From NCBI GenBank assembly GCA_934500705.1, contig CAKSTI010000007.1, positions 73,912-137,911 on the forward strand: a stretch of DNA of 64,000 nucleotides, read 5' to 3'. Shown here piece by piece: positions 60,483-64,000 of the stretch. The notes below the pieces were generated by a model. The model did not search any database. It had not been told where the DNA came from and saw nothing but the letters and a program-made list of their open reading frames with translations. A program made the position numbers and the translations under genes. This DNA comes from an uncultured Clostridia bacterium (GTDB taxonomy: Bacteria > Bacillota > Clostridia > UMGS1810). Numbering within the stretch: position 1 is the first letter of the stretch; every line of letters starts with the position of its first letter.

Positions 60483-60508
60483 TTATTATTGAAAAGGAGA
60501 TTGTAAAG

Positions 60509-62731
60509 ATGAAAAAAAATTTTTTGTTATCACTCCTGTTTGTCTGCACAGCCGTATTGGCGCTTGGAATAGTAAGCGCATCTGCGGACAAATACGGCAA
60601 GTTGACCTATTCAATATCAGACAACGGACAGGTTACCATCACTGGTTGTAACGAAGATGCCACAGAAATAATTATACCCAGCACATTAGGCGGGTATCCA
60701 GTAACAGAAATTGGGAGTTCTGCGTTCTCCGCTTGCAAAACACTTAAAAGTATAATTATTGCGAATGGAGTTACAGCTATCGGGAATAGCGCATTCAAAG
60801 GTTGCGATGCACTGAAAAGCGTAACTATTCCGAACAGTGTTACAACTATCGGTTACCAGGCATTCTATTCTTGCAGTTCATCAAAAAGTATAATTATACC
60901 AAACAGTGTTACTGCTATTGACTACGGAGCCTTTGCGTATTGTTCATCACTTGAAAGCATAAATATTCCGAATAGTGTTACCGTCATTAACGCCACAACA
61001 TTTGTTTCTTGCAGTTCGCTTAAAAATATAGTGATTCCAAAAAGTGTTTTATCTATCGGAGTTGTAGCTTTTGCAAACTCAGGTTTAACAGAAATACACA
61101 TTCCGGACAGTGTTACCGATATTGGAGGCAGTGCCTTTCATTCTTGCAAAGAATTAACAACCGCAATTATAGAAGGCAACGTCACCACTCTTGACCGCAC
61201 CTTCGAAAACTGTGAAAAACTATCAACAATAAAAATTTCGGGAGTTACTACCATTATAAACGACGCATTTTACGGTACCGACATTACAAGCATTGAACTT
61301 CCGGAAAACCTTGAATGTATCGGAGATGCCGCATTCGTAGGCACCAAGATAACAAGCATAACAGTACCCAATAGTGTTAATAGCATTGATGACTATGCCT
61401 TTTACTGCGTTGGAAATTTGAAAAACATTATTATCGGCAACGGTGTTACAACCATTGGCAATCATGCATTTTCTGCCTCCGGACTGACCGGCAATTTAAT
61501 ACTTCCCAAAAACGTTGCAACAATAGGCGAATATGCATTTAGTTATTGTCCGGGTCTGGAAAGTGTAACCATCGATGGAGTTAGAAGCATTGAGAAAAGA
61601 GCTTTTCAACATTGCATCGCACTGTCAGATGTGACAATTTCGGGTGATGATACCAGTATTGGCAGTTATGCCTTTTATGAATGTGATTCTTTAACAAATG
61701 TAAATATAGACGGTGTTATTAACATATATGAAAGTGCATTTAAATTGTCTACCAAATTAGCGACACTGAACTTAGGTAAAAGCGTTAAATGCATTGACAC
61801 GGCGGCATTCTATAATTGCGAAAGTCTGACGAGCCTGACACTTCCGGACAGCATTATTTACATTGGCAACGTTGCATTCGGTGCTTGCAACGGACTAACA
61901 AAAGTAGAAATTCCTTACGGCATTGAAAATCTAAACACTGCATTTGCCGAATGTAAAGGACTAAAAAACATAACAATTCCGGAGAGTGTAACCTTAATTG
62001 GCAGTTATGCCTTCAACGGTTGCTTTGAATTGGAAAGCATAATCATTCCGGAGAGTGTAACCTTAATTGACAGTTATGCCTTTAAGGACTGTGTGGGATT
62101 AAAAAGCATAGTAATTCCAAGCACTGTAAACCGCTATGGAGAAAACATATTTGACGGTATCATAAATCACAATGAACCGTTATGTATATATTTTAACGGT
62201 ACGGAACGTGAGTGGAGCCGTATTATTCAGTATCCCAATAACAAATTTTCCGGCAATAGTTATTTTACGGTTAAGTTTTTCGAATATGTTACAATTATAG
62301 ACACAACTTGCAATAAAAAAATAAAGAAAATGTACGATGTAAATTCCCTTATCGATGTTGAAGCCATTGAAAAAGAGTTTGGGCAGTCAATAACCCTTTA
62401 CGAAAATGAAGAATGCACAGCAGAGTATGATTTATCAAAACCGATAACAGGTAACATCACACTCTACATTGACACAAAAAAATCAGTAACCGTTTGCATA
62501 ACTGCCACGGCAAGTGATAAAATTTTTGCCACGCAATCCCGTCTGCCCGAAAATTCAACAGTAATACTCGCTTGCTACAAAGACGGAAAATGCGTTGATA
62601 TGAAGTACACCAAAAGCGGAAACGAAACAATATATTTTACAACAAATGCGGATTTTGACTATGCAAAGGTTATGGCGTGGAACAGCTTAAAAGATATGGC
62701 GCCCGTTTGCAGAGCCGAAATTATTAAATAA
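60509..62731 (+). CDS. Secreted BspA-like leucine-rich-repeat protein
   Basis: A 740-residue exported protein. Signal peptide 1-27 (LLSLLFVCTAVLALGIVSASA), then about 20 repeats of 22-24 residues (about 45-520) of the BspA/LRR_5 type, with units such as SVTIPNSVTTIGYQAFYSCSS and SIIIPESVTLIDSYAFKDCVG. A beta domain (about 530-660) contains a Listeria-Bacteroides-type repeat (YDLSKPITGNITLYID). The end domain ITATASDKIFATQSRLPENSTVILACYKDGK...YAKVMAWNSL resembles the end domains of the modular proteins at 13048-22052. No SLH or sortase anchor. The A/T-richer codon use compared with the surface operon may reflect recent transfer. BspA-like proteins often bind host or bacterial surfaces; that is inference here. 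Confidence 0.9.
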   Translation: MKKNFLLSLLFVCTAVLALGIVSASADKYGKLTYSISDNGQVTITGCNEDATEIIIPSTLGGYPVTEIGSSAFSACKTLKSIIIANGVTAIGNSAFKGCDALKSVTIPNSVTTIGYQAFYSCSSSKSIIIPNSVTAIDYGAFAYCSSLESINIPNSVTVINATTFVSCSSLKNIVIPKSVLSIGVVAFANSGLTEIHIPDSVTDIGGSAFHSCKELTTAIIEGNVTTLDRTFENCEKLSTIKISGVTTIINDAFYGTDITSIELPENLECIGDAAFVGTKITSITVPNSVNSIDDYAFYCVGNLKNIIIGNGVTTIGNHAFSASGLTGNLILPKNVATIGEYAFSYCPGLESVTIDGVRSIEKRAFQHCIALSDVTISGDDTSIGSYAFYECDSLTNVNIDGVINIYESAFKLSTKLATLNLGKSVKCIDTAAFYNCESLTSLTLPDSIIYIGNVAFGACNGLTKVEIPYGIENLNTAFAECKGLKNITIPESVTLIGSYAFNGCFELESIIIPESVTLIDSYAFKDCVGLKSIVIPSTVNRYGENIFDGIINHNEPLCIYFNGTEREWSRIIQYPNNKFSGNSYFTVKFFEYVTIIDTTCNKKIKKMYDVNSLIDVEAIEKEFGQSITLYENEECTAEYDLSKPITGNITLYIDTKKSVTVCITATASDKIFATQSRLPENSTVILACYKDGKCVDMKYTKSGNETIYFTTNADFDYAKVMAWNSLKDMAPVCRAEIIK

Positions 62732-62751
62732 ACTTAACGGAGGTATGAATT

Positions 62752-63264
62752 ATGTATGATATTTATGTAAAAGACGGAGAAAATATCCGTTATGTGCTCG
62801 GTACCAAAGGGGACAAAACTTTAACCGTGTTTGGCATAAACCCCAGCACGGCAACGGACGAAAAATCAGACCCCACAATCTCACGGTTAAATACATATTT
62901 AAAAAAATACGGTTTTGACAGCTTTAAAATGCTGAACATCTGTCCGCTGAGGGCAACATACCCCGACAGCCTGCCGCCATTGCTTGACGGCGATGTGCAC
63001 AAGCGGAATTTAACCGAAATTAAGTCGGCACTTGCCGACACCTCCGCAATACTGTGCGCTTGGGGAAATCTGATATTTAAAAGGCAGTATTTGCCCGACT
63101 GCTTTAAGGACATAGCGGAAATTATAAGCCAATCTCAAATACCGGTATACTGTTTGGGCAAAACAAACTCTGGAAACCCTCGTCACCCGCTGGCAAGGGT
63201 AAAGACACCGGAACAGCTTGCGGCATTTGATATAGACGGCTATGTGAACCGATTACTTAAATAG
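62752..63264 (+). CDS. DUF1643 protein
   Basis: A 170-residue cytosolic protein matching DUF1643: RYVLGTKGDKTLTVFGINPSTATDEKSDPTISRLNTYLKKYGFDSFKMLNICPLRAT near the start, then ILCAWGNL and VYCLGKTNSGNPRHPLARV. The NPSTA, DPT and W-G-N residues are typical of the family and may line a nucleotide-type pocket, but the function is unknown. ATG 62752 follows CGGAGG, 20 bases after the LRR gene, so it may share that transcript. Members of this family are frequently found in mobile or accessory regions. Confidence 0.87.
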   Translation: MYDIYVKDGENIRYVLGTKGDKTLTVFGINPSTATDEKSDPTISRLNTYLKKYGFDSFKMLNICPLRATYPDSLPPLLDGDVHKRNLTEIKSALADTSAILCAWGNLIFKRQYLPDCFKDIAEIISQSQIPVYCLGKTNSGNPRHPLARVKTPEQLAAFDIDGYVNRLLK

Positions 63265-63317
63265 GTAGAAACAAATTTGATTGATTATTGAGCTGCCGGC
63301 ACCGCCCCCGAATTATC

Positions 63318-63390
63318 CGCCACAAACTCACCCCACACAGCAATATCACGCACAAAAAATGTCCTTTGTGCAATAACAAGTTGCCTTTGT
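63318..63390. promoter_or_regulatory. Duplicated regulatory segment with 21-bp-spaced direct repeats
   Basis: Bases 63318-63377 align with the promoter/leader of the PocR-AraC gene. CCTTTGT occurs at 63363-63369 and 63384-63390, 21 bp apart in direct orientation, the usual spacing of AraC half-sites. The segment lies 60-90 bp upstream of the FAD-oxidoreductase remnant. Confidence 0.55.
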
Positions 63391-63451
63391 TATAGAAATC
63401 GCACAAGCTATGTGATAATATTAAGCAATCAGATTATATCGGAGGGATATT

Positions 63452-63892
63452 ATGAAAAAGTATGATGTAGCGGTAATCGGCGTCCGTGAAAGCAGAATGA
63501 TAGAGGGCGAATACACTCTTACGGAGGGCGACCTTTTGAACTTGACAAAGTTTGACGACGCAATAGCCTACGGAAGATATTCAATAGATATTCACAGCCC
63601 GGACGGCACGGGGACGTATCTGCACCACTTTAAAAAAGACGAGTATTACAGCATACCTTACAGGTGCTCCGTTCCCAAGGGCGCCGAAAATCTCCTTGTT
63701 GCCGGCAGAAGCATAAGTGCAGACCACACCGCACAGTCGGCTGTGCGCATAATGCCGATTGTATGTTGCATCGGTGAGGGCGTGGGAACTGCGGCGGCTA
63801 TGGCGGCGAAAGAGGCTATCCCCGTTTCTGGCGTAAACACGGCAGAACTTCGCAGAATATTAAAAGAAAACGGTGCATTTATTGAAAACTAA
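63452..63892 (+). pseudogene. FAD-dependent oxidoreductase with large in-frame internal deletion
   Basis: A 146-codon frame joining the first ten residues of an FAD-dependent oxidoreductase (MKKYDVAVIG, the first strand of the Rossmann fold) directly to its C-terminal third: VRESRMIEGEYTLTEGDLLN, DAIAYGRYSIDIHSPDGTGT, YSIPYRCSVPKGAENLLVAGRSISADHTAQSAVRIMP and IGEGVGTAAAMAA. Family members with this tail are usually above 400 residues and need the missing GxGxxG loop to bind FAD. The product therefore lacks the dinucleotide site and most of the substrate domain. CGGAGGG lies upstream of ATG 63452, so it may still be translated, but catalysis is unlikely. Confidence 0.85.
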
Positions 63893-64000
63893 ATTGTAAA
63901 TTGGGGAAACTCAAAAAAAGTTTTTTTGTATTGATATAATACATGTGAACCAAAAAAAATAGAAAATCAAAATTCAATGTGATATAATGTTTTTTGCGAC
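63893..64000 (+). other. A/T-rich tail of the window, no gene seen
   Basis: Contains GATATAATAC near 63940 and TGATATAATG near 63981, which look like -10 boxes reading rightward, and an AAAAAAAGTTTTTTT palindrome near 63915-63929. Probably the promoter of a gene beyond the window. Confidence 0.4.

Noticed and set aside
63265..63320. Tiny leftward frame behind the duplicated promoter (GTG start, about a dozen codons)
   Set aside because: Too short and without homology; more likely leftover leader sequence.
1..64000. CRISPR arrays, riboswitches, prophage or replication origin
   Set aside because: No regularly spaced direct repeats with unique spacers, no recognisable aptamer upstream of biosynthetic genes, no phage structural or integrase genes, and no DnaA-box cluster were seen.

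Overview
The window reads as a stretch of chromosome from a low- to mid-GC Gram-positive anaerobe of the class Clostridia, most likely a gut or rumen glycan user. The signs are a PolC-type replicative polymerase directly after ispG, S-layer homology (SLH) surface proteins, a binding-protein sugar importer with no ATPase gene beside it, TTG/GTG starts behind strong AGGAGG sites, and standard stop codons. This placement is inference; no 16S or other phylogenetic marker was compared.

Layout. 1-1743: end of an Mrp-type Fe-S carrier gene, a HAD phosphatase and YbaK, closed by a terminator. 1764-9650: amino-sugar block. A GH36-like hydrolase and an MBL-fold protein run leftwards, divergent from an AraC regulator. 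Then comes an operon (sugar isomerase, Gfo/Idh/MocA dehydrogenase, NagA, NagB-ROK) that takes N-acetylglucosamine to fructose-6-phosphate. 9650-12993: histidine kinase, response regulator and metallophosphoesterase. 13048-33797: a run of nine leftward genes that looks like one 20-kb operon, made of a sugar-binding lipoprotein, two permeases, two SLH proteins, two giant Asp-box propeller proteins (one also with SLH) and two modular secreted proteins. 33816-38566: two glycosidase-like genes under a promoter matching that of the 20-kb operon, and a GH20 hexosaminidase gene broken by a mobile element. 38526-44616: a YdcF-like membrane protein, an HTH/superoxide-reductase-like/methyltransferase fusion, a heterodimeric ABC exporter and tRNA-Glu. 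44720-50963: ispG, polC and an acyltransferase-like gene. 51001-55538: a PqqD/S26 peptidase/ABC exporter cluster, an unknown gene and an AraC regulator. 55622-60386: ddl, murF, an alpha/beta hydrolase, a PocR-AraC regulator and a small XRE protein. 60427-64000: a BspA-like leucine-rich-repeat protein, a DUF1643 protein and an internally deleted FAD oxidoreductase.

Two things stand out. First, a family of small TA-flanked palindromic elements (about 275, 157 and 28 bp) is scattered here. One copy is inserted in frame at the domain junction of NagB-ROK and supplies a 53-residue linker, one destroys GH20, and one supplies the C-terminus of the YdcF-like protein; this resembles the Rickettsia palindromic elements. 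Second, the 20-kb surface/import operon carries ten copies of a module I cannot name, ending in a Y-I-A-L-F-x-T/S signature, in five consecutive genes. Together with the shared operator at the two glycosidase/importer promoters it looks like a Gram-positive glycan-utilisation locus with a new surface-display toolkit.

All coordinates, spacings and motif counts were read by hand; family names rest on motif recognition, not on database searches.
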